Shown here in pieces: positions 17,566-26,180 of a stretch of 64,000 nucleotides of DNA (position 1 is the stretch's first letter; the number at the start of each line of letters is the position of its first letter). The notes below the pieces were generated by a model, which was not told where the DNA came from, did not search any database, and was given only the letters and a program-made list of their open reading frames with translations. The position numbers and the translations under genes are program-made. The DNA comes from an uncultured Eubacteriales bacterium (GTDB taxonomy: Bacteria; Bacillota; Clostridia; Oscillospirales; CAG-272), in contig CAKRZE010000004.1 of assembly GCA_934432725.1 (NCBI GenBank), positions 1 through 64,000 on the forward strand. The letters run 5' to 3'.

Positions 17566-19068
17566 TCACACATCATACGGGTTCGGCTTGAAAAGCAGCG
17601 CAAAGAAATCGATCACCGCTCCGATTCCGAACAAGCCCGCAGTGAACAGGTACAGCACGCCCATGCCGGTTTTTTTCTCATAAAACTTATGCGCCCCGAA
17701 AAGCCCGAGGAAGAGACAAAGGAGAAGCGCTATCCATTTGTTTCTTGCAACACCTCCGGAGGCTGCTCCCGGCATATCACTCTTTCCGCCGCGCGCCCCC
17801 TTCCTCCCTTTCGCGGGTTGGAGAAGATAGCGTTCCATTCCCGTTGTATCAAGCTCCAAACCATCGCCTTTCATCACCGTAATCAGGTCCGAAATAAAGG
17901 TCTGCCCCGTCTCATCCCGGAAATCCTCCGGACGACAGTGAAAGCCCTTCATCAGCTCGGCAACCGACTGATGCTGCTCGTCTTCCCCGCCGAACGCCTT
18001 CATGAGAACACACATCATCCGCATCTGGGTGCACTTCACAAAGGACACAGCAGCCCGGAAATACGAAGAGATACCGTTCCGTGCAGTCTCTGCAAAAAGA
18101 TTTTCCGCCTCCTTCTGATCCGCACTCTGGTTCAGGGGAACAAAATCGGCATAGCGGAACAGCCAGCTTTCCTTGATATTCGGCTTTTCGTTATAGGCAC
18201 AGTAATGGAACAGGGCAATCAGGTCCTTTTCAAAATCCGGATTTTCCGAAAATACCGTCTGAAGCGCATCCCATTTTGCCCCCGGCAGCCCGTCCTCATT
18301 CTGCTCCGGCAGAAGGCACAGCTCCTTCGACCGCCGCACGGCATGCACCAGCGCACTGTCGTTCAGGTACAGGGCGCGCATGATTTCGCAAACCGCCAAC
18401 AGGTACTGATATTCCGAAAAGCTGCCTGCCGTCATGCCGTCCAGACCAAGCGCGTCCTTTGTCTCCCGCATGGGAATATCGGAGGAGCGCGCAAGCTCGT
18501 CAAGCGTCACATGGCGGTATCTTTTGGAGGAAGGCGACCACAGGGAGCTTATTTGAATGCCGTATTTTTCGACAGCAGGTCCCGCTTTGCCCTCAAACTG
18601 CGGTCTGAGCCGATTGACCAGGCTTTCCATATGCGGCTTCATAAAATCCGGCTTGTCAAGACACTCCCGCGCCTTACGCTGCGCATAATCGTACGAATAT
18701 CCTTGCTTGACAAACCCTTCCGTCATGGTTTCAAGGAGGAACTGATCGCCGAGGAAGTGATCAAACTGCTTATTCTGAAGATCAATCATTTCGTTGATCG
18801 TTTTGCTTGCGGGGAGCAAAAGCTCCTGCTTCATCCTCGCCTCTTCCCGCCTCACCTCCTCCTCTCTCTTTGAGGCGAGCAGATAGAGCTGATAAAAGGA
18901 CGCCAATATCCGGCTGTCCGGTCCGGTGCTTTCATACCACTTGTCAAAGGCAAGCTGACCCGTAAAGTAAAAGCCCTCCGACAGCGTCTTGAAATCCTTG
19001 CTGTAGGTATTCACCATATAGCATACCCGTCTGATGACCGCCGCTTCCCATTGTCTGATTTCTTCCAT
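17566..19068 (-). CDS. TM2-domain protein, last gene of the type VII-like cluster
   Basis: A 500-aa protein. Residues 1-410 are soluble, largely helical and charged (an EEEVRREEARMKQE coiled-coil stretch near 75-90) and have no family I know. A Gly/Lys-rich linker leads to a C-terminal TM2 domain (about 440-500): KWIALLLCLFLGLFGAHKFY, then GIGAVIDFFALLF, with two membrane helices joined by the typical GxHKFY turn. TM2 domains are found on many membrane-tethered proteins of unknown role. It follows the GLUG gene on the same strand by about 50 nt. Confidence 0.65.
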   Translation of the reverse strand: MEEIRQWEAAVIRRVCYMVNTYSKDFKTLSEGFYFTGQLAFDKWYESTGPDSRILASFYQLYLLASKREEEVRREEARMKQELLLPASKTINEMIDLQNKQFDHFLGDQFLLETMTEGFVKQGYSYDYAQRKARECLDKPDFMKPHMESLVNRLRPQFEGKAGPAVEKYGIQISSLWSPSSKRYRHVTLDELARSSDIPMRETKDALGLDGMTAGSFSEYQYLLAVCEIMRALYLNDSALVHAVRRSKELCLLPEQNEDGLPGAKWDALQTVFSENPDFEKDLIALFHYCAYNEKPNIKESWLFRYADFVPLNQSADQKEAENLFAETARNGISSYFRAAVSFVKCTQMRMMCVLMKAFGGEDEQHQSVAELMKGFHCRPEDFRDETGQTFISDLITVMKGDGLELDTTGMERYLLQPAKGRKGARGGKSDMPGAASGGVARNKWIALLLCLFLGLFGAHKFYEKKTGMGVLYLFTAGLFGIGAVIDFFALLFKPNPYDV

Positions 19069-19117
19069 GACCGTGACTCCTTCACTTTGATTGATTTTAT
19101 TTCAGAATTGTCGCGTT

Positions 19118-21289
19118 TTAATTAATTGGAATACTAGATTCTCCTATCAAATCTCCATAATTGGATACTCCGATGATCGTTCCGCTGTTTTTTCCGTTGA
19201 TATATGACGAAGATTTCATCTCTCCCGTAACGGAAGAGCAGGTGCTTTTATCGGCTTTCCCGGCTATTCCTCCCACATAAGAGGCTCCGGAAACATTCCC
19301 CTCATTAACCGCATCGCAAATATATACCCATGAATTTCCGCCATCACAATTCACATAGAAATTCCCGAATATTCCTCCCACATAATCTCCGGTTCCAACA
19401 ACAGTTCCCTTATTATTGCAATCATAATAAGAAAATGTATTTGTATAATACCAGTCATCCATATCGGCTTGAACTGCCCCAATTACTCCGCCGACGTAAT
19501 CGCAGCCCTTTATATCAGCCACATTTGACATATACCGTGACGTCATAGAATCTCCTAAACCAAACCCGGAAGCGCATCCCATTACCCCACCAACATATCT
19601 CCCTCCGGCACTGTATTCTATTGAAACTTCATTGGAACAGCTGCTTGCATTAAATCCATATCCTGCAAACCCTCCGACATACGCATATTTGACCGAGTCC
19701 TCCACCGTATAACCATCGGCGTGAATTCTTGAACCGGTGTTTTTACAGGAAGTCATAGAAATAAACTTCAGCTTTCCCGCAACACAGCCAATATATGCTT
19801 TTCCGGTTATTTCGGATTGATTCGCGCAATCAATAATGTTTGAACGGCCGCATCCCCATCTTTCACCATCACCGCATCCAATGATTCCCCCAACATAGTA
19901 ACGTCCGTTAATGCTTCCGAAATTCTGACAATCTGAAACAATAATATCAACCGAACCGCCTATTCCTGTCGCATCGGCTGTATAGTATCCAATAAAGCCG
20001 CCGGCATAATCTTCAACAGCAGTAACAGAGGTTTTATTCGTACTGTTCATCAATTTGAGCGAGTATGCCGTTATCCCATTGCTGATATGATGTTCAACAT
20101 ACCCAAATAATCCGCCGGCATATGTAAGTGCAGTGACATTCACTTCATTAATCAGATTTTCAAAAATAAAGTTATCAGAAAGCAAGACCGTACCTGCCAA
20201 GCCTCCCACATGAGTGGATCTGGGAGCCTCAATCACCCCAGAAATGTTTATATCAGAGATCTTGTTTTTTAGCGTCCCGCACAGTACTCCAATGTTTTCA
20301 TTGCGTCCTTCGGATTTCACCAAAGCCCCTTCAAAATTCAAATTCAAAACTATTCCGTCAAGCACAGAGAAAAAACCAATATCAGACCGTCCCGAGGAAT
20401 CGGAAACAATCTTCAAATTCTTGATGGTATGCCCGTTGCCGATAAGAACACCGGAGAAGCCCTGAATAGGCGTCCAATTTATTCCACTCAGGTCAATATC
20501 ATTCTTCAGGTAATATGTCTTCTTTGAGTTGGTAAGTTTTTTGAGATCATCTGCCGTTGAAATAGAATATTCATCGTTTACCCCGGCAGAAAACGTGGCA
20601 TTGTCTGTCACCAACGTTCCGAAATGATCCTTAACCGTGGCAGAGGATTCTTGTTCCCATTGCATGGAAGACGAAATATACACAACCTCATTTGAAGTCC
20701 ATATAATCTCCAATTGACCGCTGTTCTTTTTCTCCGTTATCTTACCCGTAAGATTAACCTTCACATTTCCTTTATCCGAAAACACTTCCCATGTTGCGGT
20801 CACCTGACCGCTGTCAGAGCAGGAAGTAAAGGTTATGATAGCATCATTGTCTCCATTGCTCCTGCAATACGTCTGCAAAATCTCCGGCGTATACAGGTCC
20901 TTCACGCTCATGTTGGGGAAAACCCACTTCTGCCAGACGACAAAGTACGCAAAGGCGCCGAGCGCGCCGAAAACAACGGCAAGCTTTATGAGCGACCTGA
21001 AAAACTTCTTCCGCCATTCGCGGTGCGCTTCGCGTTTTTCCGCCCGCGCGAGCTGCTGCCGGCGCTCATCCTCCAAGCGGCTCTTATTCGCCTGCCGTGT
21101 TCTTTTGACGGCGTCATTGAAGCTGTCCCGCTCATGAATCAGCCGATTGCAATAGCTGCTGCGTTTCTCGGCATACGCTTCGTCCGAATTCAGCACCGGT
21201 GTACGCGACAGCGGCTTGCCCGCCGTCCCGTTTGCCATTTCCCGATATTTTGCCTCTGCGTCCCGCATGACCTGCTGTTTAAAGTCCAT
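19118..21289 (-). CDS. Membrane-anchored GLUG-repeat protein
   Basis: A 723-aa protein with GAGGT about 8 nt before the ATG. The cytoplasmic N-terminus (1-95) is helical, highly charged and clearly related to that of the next gene upstream (both start MD(F/L)KQQ and carry RLxxER and an R/K-rich end). One membrane helix follows (about 97-117, LIKLAVVFGALGAFAYFVVW). After a 130-residue domain come many repeats of the GLUG type (VGGIIGC, VGGFAGY, VGGVIGA, VGGIFGN, VGGIAGK), which form a surface beta-helix in adhesins and peptidases. It probably displays the repeat domain outside the cell as part of the cluster. Confidence 0.7.
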   Translation of the reverse strand: MDFKQQVMRDAEAKYREMANGTAGKPLSRTPVLNSDEAYAEKRSSYCNRLIHERDSFNDAVKRTRQANKSRLEDERRQQLARAEKREAHREWRKKFFRSLIKLAVVFGALGAFAYFVVWQKWVFPNMSVKDLYTPEILQTYCRSNGDNDAIITFTSCSDSGQVTATWEVFSDKGNVKVNLTGKITEKKNSGQLEIIWTSNEVVYISSSMQWEQESSATVKDHFGTLVTDNATFSAGVNDEYSISTADDLKKLTNSKKTYYLKNDIDLSGINWTPIQGFSGVLIGNGHTIKNLKIVSDSSGRSDIGFFSVLDGIVLNLNFEGALVKSEGRNENIGVLCGTLKNKISDINISGVIEAPRSTHVGGLAGTVLLSDNFIFENLINEVNVTALTYAGGLFGYVEHHISNGITAYSLKLMNSTNKTSVTAVEDYAGGFIGYYTADATGIGGSVDIIVSDCQNFGSINGRYYVGGIIGCGDGERWGCGRSNIIDCANQSEITGKAYIGCVAGKLKFISMTSCKNTGSRIHADGYTVEDSVKYAYVGGFAGYGFNASSCSNEVSIEYSAGGRYVGGVMGCASGFGLGDSMTSRYMSNVADIKGCDYVGGVIGAVQADMDDWYYTNTFSYYDCNNKGTVVGTGDYVGGIFGNFYVNCDGGNSWVYICDAVNEGNVSGASYVGGIAGKADKSTCSSVTGEMKSSSYINGKNSGTIIGVSNYGDLIGESSIPIN

Positions 21290-21392
21290 TCGTACAACCT
21301 CTTTTCTTTTGGAGTCGGCGCCGATCCGGCAAAACGCCGTCTTTCCTGCACCGCGCCGGAAGCTGCATCCTACAGCCGGAAAGCGCCTTCCG

Positions 21393-22073
21393 TTACAGAT
21401 CTCCGGTTATTTTCAAAGCAATCCCACCGCCTATGAGAACGGGAATGCAGTATACAACCGCCGCAAACAAGCCTCCGCCTATAATTCCCAGAACCACTTT
21501 TTCGATCACATTGCCGCTTTGCTGTATGCCATACAGCACCATTGCATATATCCACCAGATGCTGACCTCAAGGGCAGGCAGTCCGAACCCATAGGCATCT
21601 TTTTTGAACGCCAGCCGGTCAACGCCTGCCGTCAGAAGCAGACCGGCAGCCATAGCGACCCATGAGGGCCAGAGGCTCTGCCACAGACCGTTTATCCAGT
21701 CGTCGTGCGAATAGATATATTCCAAGGGACCTTTTTCAAAATACAGATTCACCCCGATTACCGCAGCGATAAAGACCCAGAACAGCGCCTTTCCCAGAAA
21801 AGCCCCGAGCTTTTTCCGGTCCTCTCCGCGCTTCAGCGCACGCTGTCTCTCCGCCTCAATCCGGGCTGCCTTTGCCGTCCGGACATTTTTGAGCGCCTCG
21901 TTGAAGGCTCTTTTTTCGGCGTTCAGGCGGTCCTGATACCCGTTTCTCGCCGACCGGTAGCCGTCCGGGGACAGCACCGCAACCGGCTTTGCAAGCGGTG
22001 CCGGCGTGGCGCCTTCCGCCATGCTCCGAAAGATTTCCTTTGTTCCCCGCATAATCTGCTGCTTCAAATCCAT
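21393..22073 (-). CDS. Membrane protein with the same N-terminal domain as the GLUG protein
   Basis: A 226-aa protein. The start MDLKQQIM (22073) is chosen because it matches MDFKQQVM of the GLUG protein and has GGAGG 10 nt upstream; ATG 22079 is also possible. Residues 1-95 are a charged helical domain (ERQRALKRGEDRKK at the end). Then come about four membrane helices (FWVFIAAVIGVNLYF, WVAMAAGLLLTAGV, WIYAMVLYGI, VLGIIGGGLFAAVVYC). No enzyme motif seen. It may form the membrane part of the export apparatus that the ATPase lacks, which is an inference from context. Confidence 0.6.
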   Translation of the reverse strand: MDLKQQIMRGTKEIFRSMAEGATPAPLAKPVAVLSPDGYRSARNGYQDRLNAEKRAFNEALKNVRTAKAARIEAERQRALKRGEDRKKLGAFLGKALFWVFIAAVIGVNLYFEKGPLEYIYSHDDWINGLWQSLWPSWVAMAAGLLLTAGVDRLAFKKDAYGFGLPALEVSIWWIYAMVLYGIQQSGNVIEKVVLGIIGGGLFAAVVYCIPVLIGGGIALKITGDL

Positions 22074-22104
22074 ACCCATCTCTCTCCTCCGTTTGAACTG
22101 CCAA

Positions 22105-22398
22105 TCAATATATATTGCGCTTTTGATAGGACAGCGCTTCATACTCCGAAATTTTGCCGTACCGTTCCCGTATCGCACTCATATTCTCCGTCATGCACTG
22201 CCCCAGCTTTTCCCGCATTCTTGCGATTTCGTCCATGTGCGCCTGAATATCCTTTTTCAGCCCGTCATCCAGATTGTCAAGCTGCGCAGTCAAACCGGAA
22301 ACACATTTTTCGCTGATCTCCCCCATGCGGCTTTCAAGCTGCTGCAATGCAGTATAGGCATTCTGCAAAGCGGTATCCGTCACACTGATTTTGTCCAT
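22105..22398 (-). CDS. Small helical WXG100-sized protein
   Basis: A protein of 97 aa (ATG 22398) or 99 aa (GTG 22404), with AGGGGGAGA upstream. It is all helical with heptad-like leucines and no membrane segment (LQQLESRMGEISEKC, LDDGLKKDIQAHMDEIARMR). There is no WxG turn. Its size and shape match substrates or chaperones of type VII systems, but no motif proves it. The neighbouring effector makes it one candidate for its partner or immunity protein. Confidence 0.5.
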   Translation of the reverse strand: MDKISVTDTALQNAYTALQQLESRMGEISEKCVSGLTAQLDNLDDGLKKDIQAHMDEIARMREKLGQCMTENMSAIRERYGKISEYEALSYQKRNIY

Positions 22399-22434
22399 CC
22401 GCACCGTCTCCCCCTGCCAAAAGCATCTGTATTT

Positions 22435-22635
22435 TTATTCCTCACCGCTCTGCGCGGCGGTGTATAATTTACCGGCGTACTTCTTCACCGATACGACCTC
22501 ATCAATACTCAGCTCAAGTCTCGTTTTCCCGATCAGATTCAGCTCCGGCGAGCCGTAAAGCGGCGGGATAACCAATCGGATGAATTTTCCCTCGCTGTCG
22601 GTCTCAAAAAGCCGGTCAACTTCCTTTCGCGTCAT
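22435..22635 (-). CDS. Small hypothetical protein downstream of the ART effector
   Basis: A 66-aa protein. The start MTRKEVDRLF (22635) has AAAGGAG 8 nt upstream; ATG 22641 is too close to it. It is soluble with predicted beta strands (FIRLVIPPLYGS, ELNLIGKTRLELSIDEVVSV). Not recognised. As the first gene after the ADP-ribosyltransferase it may be its immunity protein or an adaptor. Confidence 0.45.
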   Translation of the reverse strand: MTRKEVDRLFETDSEGKFIRLVIPPLYGSPELNLIGKTRLELSIDEVVSVKKYAGKLYTAAQSGEE

Positions 22636-22815
22636 GATCATAACTCCTTTCCCGCAGCATCGCGCCGCACGGCATCCAAAGCCGCATACATGCGGACCGA
22701 ATGAGCGATACTCCATCCGCATGACAGCTTTTCGCAAATCGGGTTGTTTGGGCAGAACCGTCCGGTGCCGTTCGGGCAGAGCGGCGGCAAGCTGCTGCCC
22801 CGAATGCTTTGCCCT

Positions 22816-24327
22816 TCAAGCCTTCCCCTTCCCGGGCTTCTCACTGACATGCACATAAATCCACCGTGTGCCTTGCACCGTCGCGCTTTCGGCATCCTCC
22901 ACATAATATCTCACGCCGGACGGCGCCGTCACCTCGCTGTCCTTCCCGTCATAGCTTGCAAGATGCGTGATGCTGACGCCGCTCAGATTGTCCTTCAGGA
23001 CAAACAGCATGCGTACCGGAGCATCCCCCTTGTCGGCATACTTTTTCGCCACGGTCACCTCGCTGGACCAGCTGGACGGTCCGAGCATGTCAATATAAGG
23101 CGCCGACAGTATTTTCTCTGCGGCTTCAGCCGAAACGTTGATCCCGCGGTACACCCTCCCGCGCCATTTGGGCGCCCATTTCAGATAAAGGTCCAGTGCC
23201 TTCAGCTGCTCGCGGTCATACCTGCCGGCTTTGGAATTGCGGTAAGCACTGCGGATGCCGACATACCGCTCCGAAGAGTAGTCCTCCACCGCGTTTTGCA
23301 CCACCCCGGCATATCCGACGGAAATATCCGGTCCGGAGCCGCTTTGGATATCCCCGATAATCGTGCCGATCACGTCCGAACGCTCCCGGATGAACGGACG
23401 GTGCTGCGCCCGGATCGCTTCCGCCTTTTCCCGATCGGCTTCCTGCCGCTCCGGAGAGCCTTCCGCCGCGATTTCCTCTGTCAGACGCTCATTCAGCTCC
23501 TGCCATTCCGGATCCTTTCTGTAGACCGCGCTGTCCTCCCTACCGTAATGATGCTCCGCCAGATACGCCATCATTTTCTGCTGTGCGGTCTGAGGGCTGC
23601 CGGATTTTGAGCCGTTCGCCCTGATCTCCGCCATCAGGCTTTCGTTCAGCGCCTGCCACTCCGGGTCCTTTCTGTAGACCGCGCTGTCCTCCGCACCGTA
23701 ATTGCGGGCTGCCATATAATTCATCATCTTATCTCTGGCAGTCTGGGCATACCCGGCAGAGGAACCGGCGCCTGCGGCTGTTCCCGCAGAGGACTGCATG
23801 GAATTGCCGCCGTTCATCCCGCCGCGGCTTTGCATTCCCGTATACGCCCCCATTGCGCCCGTACCGCCGCCGATGCCGGAGACGGTTCCTGCGGTGCGAT
23901 AAGAGGACCCATATCCCGTACCGTATCCCGTACCGTATCCCGTACCGACCGAGCCCGTTCCGACCGAGCCTGTATAGCCTCCGCCGCCCGAATACAACGG
24001 TCCCTGTCCGTCCCCCGGCATGAAGGGTCTTCTCAGAATCCATTCCGCCTTTTCCCTGAAATATGCAGGGTAGATTTGGTTGATTTCCTCCAGAACAGAG
24101 AGGGCGCGCGCCCGCAGCGTCCGTATTTCCTCCGCAATGGTGCCGAAGGTTTCATCGTCTCTCCACTCGGAGGCAAGCGTCATGATCCGCGCATAATACG
24201 CATCCAATATTTCCTGCTGCCTCTCACAGTACCCGCGGATCACATCGGCAAGCTTATATAAGGTTTCCGCGTCCAAGACAAGATCGTCCATATGCCACCT
24301 CTTATCGGAATGAAGATTTTCTGACAT
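22816..24327 (-). CDS. Probable type VII-like effector with C-terminal ADP-ribosyltransferase domain
   Basis: A 503-aa protein. Residues 5-95 match the small protein at 25456-25755 (VIRGYCERQQEILDAYYAR, SEWRDDETFG, NQIYPAYFREKAE), so the N-terminus is a WXG-like targeting domain. A Gly/Ser/Tyr-rich linker (100-200) precedes two 35-residue repeats around EDSAVYRKDPEW. The last 210 residues look like an R-S-E ADP-ribosyltransferase: Arg in RVYRGI (about 391), the Ser motif GPSSWSSEVTVAKKYA (about 418) and Glu in KDSEVTAPSGVRYYV (about 464). Such enzymes move ADP-ribose from NAD onto a target, commonly an arginine in R-S-E types. The target here is unknown. Its position inside the cluster suggests a secreted toxin. 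Confidence 0.8.
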   Translation of the reverse strand: MSENLHSDKRWHMDDLVLDAETLYKLADVIRGYCERQQEILDAYYARIMTLASEWRDDETFGTIAEEIRTLRARALSVLEEINQIYPAYFREKAEWILRRPFMPGDGQGPLYSGGGGYTGSVGTGSVGTGYGTGYGTGYGSSYRTAGTVSGIGGGTGAMGAYTGMQSRGGMNGGNSMQSSAGTAAGAGSSAGYAQTARDKMMNYMAARNYGAEDSAVYRKDPEWQALNESLMAEIRANGSKSGSPQTAQQKMMAYLAEHHYGREDSAVYRKDPEWQELNERLTEEIAAEGSPERQEADREKAEAIRAQHRPFIRERSDVIGTIIGDIQSGSGPDISVGYAGVVQNAVEDYSSERYVGIRSAYRNSKAGRYDREQLKALDLYLKWAPKWRGRVYRGINVSAEAAEKILSAPYIDMLGPSSWSSEVTVAKKYADKGDAPVRMLFVLKDNLSGVSITHLASYDGKDSEVTAPSGVRYYVEDAESATVQGTRWIYVHVSEKPGKGKA

Positions 24328-24371
24328 CGGATTCCGCGCTTATGCTGCGGATATCCCGGCCTCACGCTGAT

Positions 24372-25052
24372 CTATGCGCCGAAGAAGGCTCTGTACTCGG
24401 CTCCGGCAGGCAAAAAAACCGCCTGACTTTCCAGATAGGATTGCAGTCTGCTTATCACCGCCCGCAGCGACTGAAGATTGAACGAAGCCTCATCCTCCAT
24501 GAGTCTGAGATACTTTTTGATTTCATATATCCCGCTCTGAATGGATTCCGCCACAGCGTATATCGCATCCCTGATCTGATTAAAATAGTCCGAAACCGAC
24601 ATTGCCTCCGTATATGCCGCAAAAGCTTCATCGCGCCGTCTGACCGCATCGTTGTAGGCTCCCATGGCGCGATCATAATTTCTTTCGGCATCCCGGATAC
24701 CGGCTTCATCATACACAGCGCTTGTCGTCACATTTCCCTCGCTGTCGGTTGACGATATGACCGTGGGATGCGAACGCAGATAGCTCGCCTGCCCGGCATA
24801 GGCATCGGCTTCGGAAGACGCGGCATTCATCTGAAATTCGTAAGCTTTCACGCGTCTTTCGATTTCATCGACCAATGCCCGCGCCCGCAGCGCCTGCCGG
24901 CTGATGCTTTCGTAATCGGTCTGCACCTCTCCGTGCATCTTCTCTGTACGCGAAAGGAGTTCAGCTGCCAGATTCAGCAAATCAGCATAATCCTTTTCGC
25001 AGGTTTCCTCATACTCCATAACGGCGGAAACCGCCGCCTTTATGCACCCCAT
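24372..25052 (-). CDS. Long coiled-coil protein of the type VII-like cluster
   Basis: A 226-aa protein whose start MGCIKAAVSA lies 4 nt after the stop of the preceding gene; an in-frame ATG at 25079 overlaps that gene. Almost entirely helical with a short break near 110-130 (SSTDSEGNVTTSAVYD), so it probably folds as a long antiparallel hairpin. No membrane segment and no WxG. This resembles LXG- or WXG-type partners in shape, but no family motif is visible. Overlapping or touching gene borders indicate co-translation with the 85-aa protein. Confidence 0.55.
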   Translation of the reverse strand: MGCIKAAVSAVMEYEETCEKDYADLLNLAAELLSRTEKMHGEVQTDYESISRQALRARALVDEIERRVKAYEFQMNAASSEADAYAGQASYLRSHPTVISSTDSEGNVTTSAVYDEAGIRDAERNYDRAMGAYNDAVRRRDEAFAAYTEAMSVSDYFNQIRDAIYAVAESIQSGIYEIKKYLRLMEDEASFNLQSLRAVISRLQSYLESQAVFLPAGAEYRAFFGA

Positions 25053-25056
25053 GACT

Positions 25057-25314
25057 TCACACCGACCGGATTCTGGCATCCAGCTGACTCAGAATATGTT
25101 CAAACTCGGCTTCATTATAATTTGTTTTCACTGCATTGTACCCTTCCACCGCATAGCTGTAGCAAAGCCACACCTGTGCGGAATATCGTTCCGTATTATC
25201 GTTTATGCTGTCGTATGTGACGGCGGTCTGATCCTGCCAGACTGCCCTGACCTGTTCAAGACCGTCCTTCAGACGGCAGAGCACTTCGAAAAACTCTCCG
25301 TATTGTTCCATCAT
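25057..25314 (-). CDS. WXG100-like small protein D
   Basis: An 85-aa protein from ATG 25314 (or 25311), with GGAAxGGAAAA upstream as a weak ribosome site. Two helices are separated by a turn containing VWQDQTAVTYD, comparable to the W-turn of WXG100 proteins (W then a short loop). It ends LSQLDARIRSV. Lies between a strong intra-operon hairpin and the coiled-coil gene. Confidence 0.55.
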   Translation of the reverse strand: MMEQYGEFFEVLCRLKDGLEQVRAVWQDQTAVTYDSINDNTERYSAQVWLCYSYAVEGYNAVKTNYNEAEFEHILSQLDARIRSV

Positions 25315-25399
25315 ATTTTCCGTTCCGGCACAAAGCCTCCGACGATCCCGTATCCGAGAAAATGTTCCGTCCCTATCGGAAGGGCACGGATTCACAGGA

Positions 25400-25454
25400 A
25401 AAAGCCGGCGTGACAAAATACCCGGTTGCCTCAGACATTTTCACGCCGGCTTTT
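25400..25454 (-). terminator. Intra-operon terminator in the type VII-like cluster
   Basis: A 14-bp perfect stem (AAAAGCCGGCGTGA with TCACGCCGGCTTTT), 27-nt loop. Read on the minus strand it ends in T5, immediately after the stop codon at 25456. It should cut most transcription after the ATPase and the first three small-protein genes. Confidence 0.75.
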
Positions 25455-25455
25455 C

Positions 25456-25755
25456 TCAGGGCTTCGGCAAATCGCTGGCTCTGTTTCTGATCCTTTCCGC
25501 TTTTGCTCTGAAATACTTCGGATACGTTGTTCTGATCTCATCCATCAGATCGACAACGCTTCTTCTCAGACTGTTGATTTCTCCGAGCATTGAGCCGAAT
25601 GTCTGATCGTCCGTCCACTCCGATACCAACGAAGAGGTTCTGCTCAGATAATCGTCCATGATCCCTTCCTGACTGCTGCAATATCCCTCCACAATAACGG
25701 CGATCGTATCCAGCACCTCAGGGTCAATCTCCAAATTTTCCGTATATGCGTCCAT
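25456..25755 (-). CDS. WXG100-like small protein C (EWxDDxTF type)
   Basis: A 99-aa protein. The start MDAYTENLEI (25755) has AGGAG 7 nt upstream. It is a helical hairpin with SSLVSEWTDDQTFGSMLGEI at the turn. The same pattern occurs in the N-terminus of the ADP-ribosyltransferase (LASEWRDDETFG), and GDWNDEDFNALLSAV in protein A is similar. The shared IxTxYPKYFRAKAExI end also matches the effector. It may be a free partner that dimerises with the effector, as WXG100 proteins do. Confidence 0.65.
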   Translation of the reverse strand: MDAYTENLEIDPEVLDTIAVIVEGYCSSQEGIMDDYLSRTSSLVSEWTDDQTFGSMLGEINSLRRSVVDLMDEIRTTYPKYFRAKAERIRNRASDLPKP

Positions 25756-25908
25756 ATTAAGCTCCTTCTGACACAAATCATCTTAAAAGCAGCGTCCTTT
25801 CTGCCCGTATCCGCAGTCTTCAAGGGCTCCGCTCTCTCCCTGCCAACGCATACGCACAGTGCGGTCCGGCTCAGGGATGCTCCGCGAAGCCCCACAGGAG
25901 GCGCTCCG

Positions 25909-26178
25909 TCAAAGCTCGTTATAGCTGTCGATCCAACGCATAACCGCCTTGCAGTACTCCGAAATACTGTTCATTTTATCTCCGACCTGCCTCAGAAGAC
26001 GCTGCATCTGCTCTGACAGCTCAAGATACCGGACAAACGCAGGATCCTGCAAGCCCTCAAATTGCGAATTCACATCCCGGTCCATAATATTGATATTTTC
26101 CAGGAGCTGCTCTCTTGCTTCTTCGGAATAGGCAATCGCCTTCATGGCAGCGTCCTTGGATAATCTGATTTTTGCCAT
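25909..26178 (-). CDS. WXG100-like small protein B
   Basis: An 89-aa protein with GGGAGG placed 6 nt before the ATG inside the end of the upstream gene; only 2 nt separate that stop from this start, so translation is coupled. Two long helices around NSQFEGLQDPAFVRYLE, where F-x-G-L replaces the usual WxG. No membrane segment. About 150 nt follow before the next gene. Confidence 0.6.
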   Translation of the reverse strand: MAKIRLSKDAAMKAIAYSEEAREQLLENINIMDRDVNSQFEGLQDPAFVRYLELSEQMQRLLRQVGDKMNSISEYCKAVMRWIDSYNEL

Positions 26179-26180
26179 TG

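Noticed and set aside
17299..18873. Plus-strand open frame of 524 codons opposite the TM2-domain gene
   Set aside because: Arg/His-rich shadow frame without a ribosome site; the minus-strand protein has a recognisable TM2 domain.
23860..24000. Short repeated GGTACGGGAT units as a CRISPR or tandem-repeat array
   Set aside because: They encode the Gly/Tyr-rich linker of the effector in frame; there are no spacers.
22816..24327. The effector as a classical WXG100 or LXG protein
   Set aside because: No WxG or LxG motif is present; the EWxDDxTF pattern is only analogous, so I call it WXG-like.
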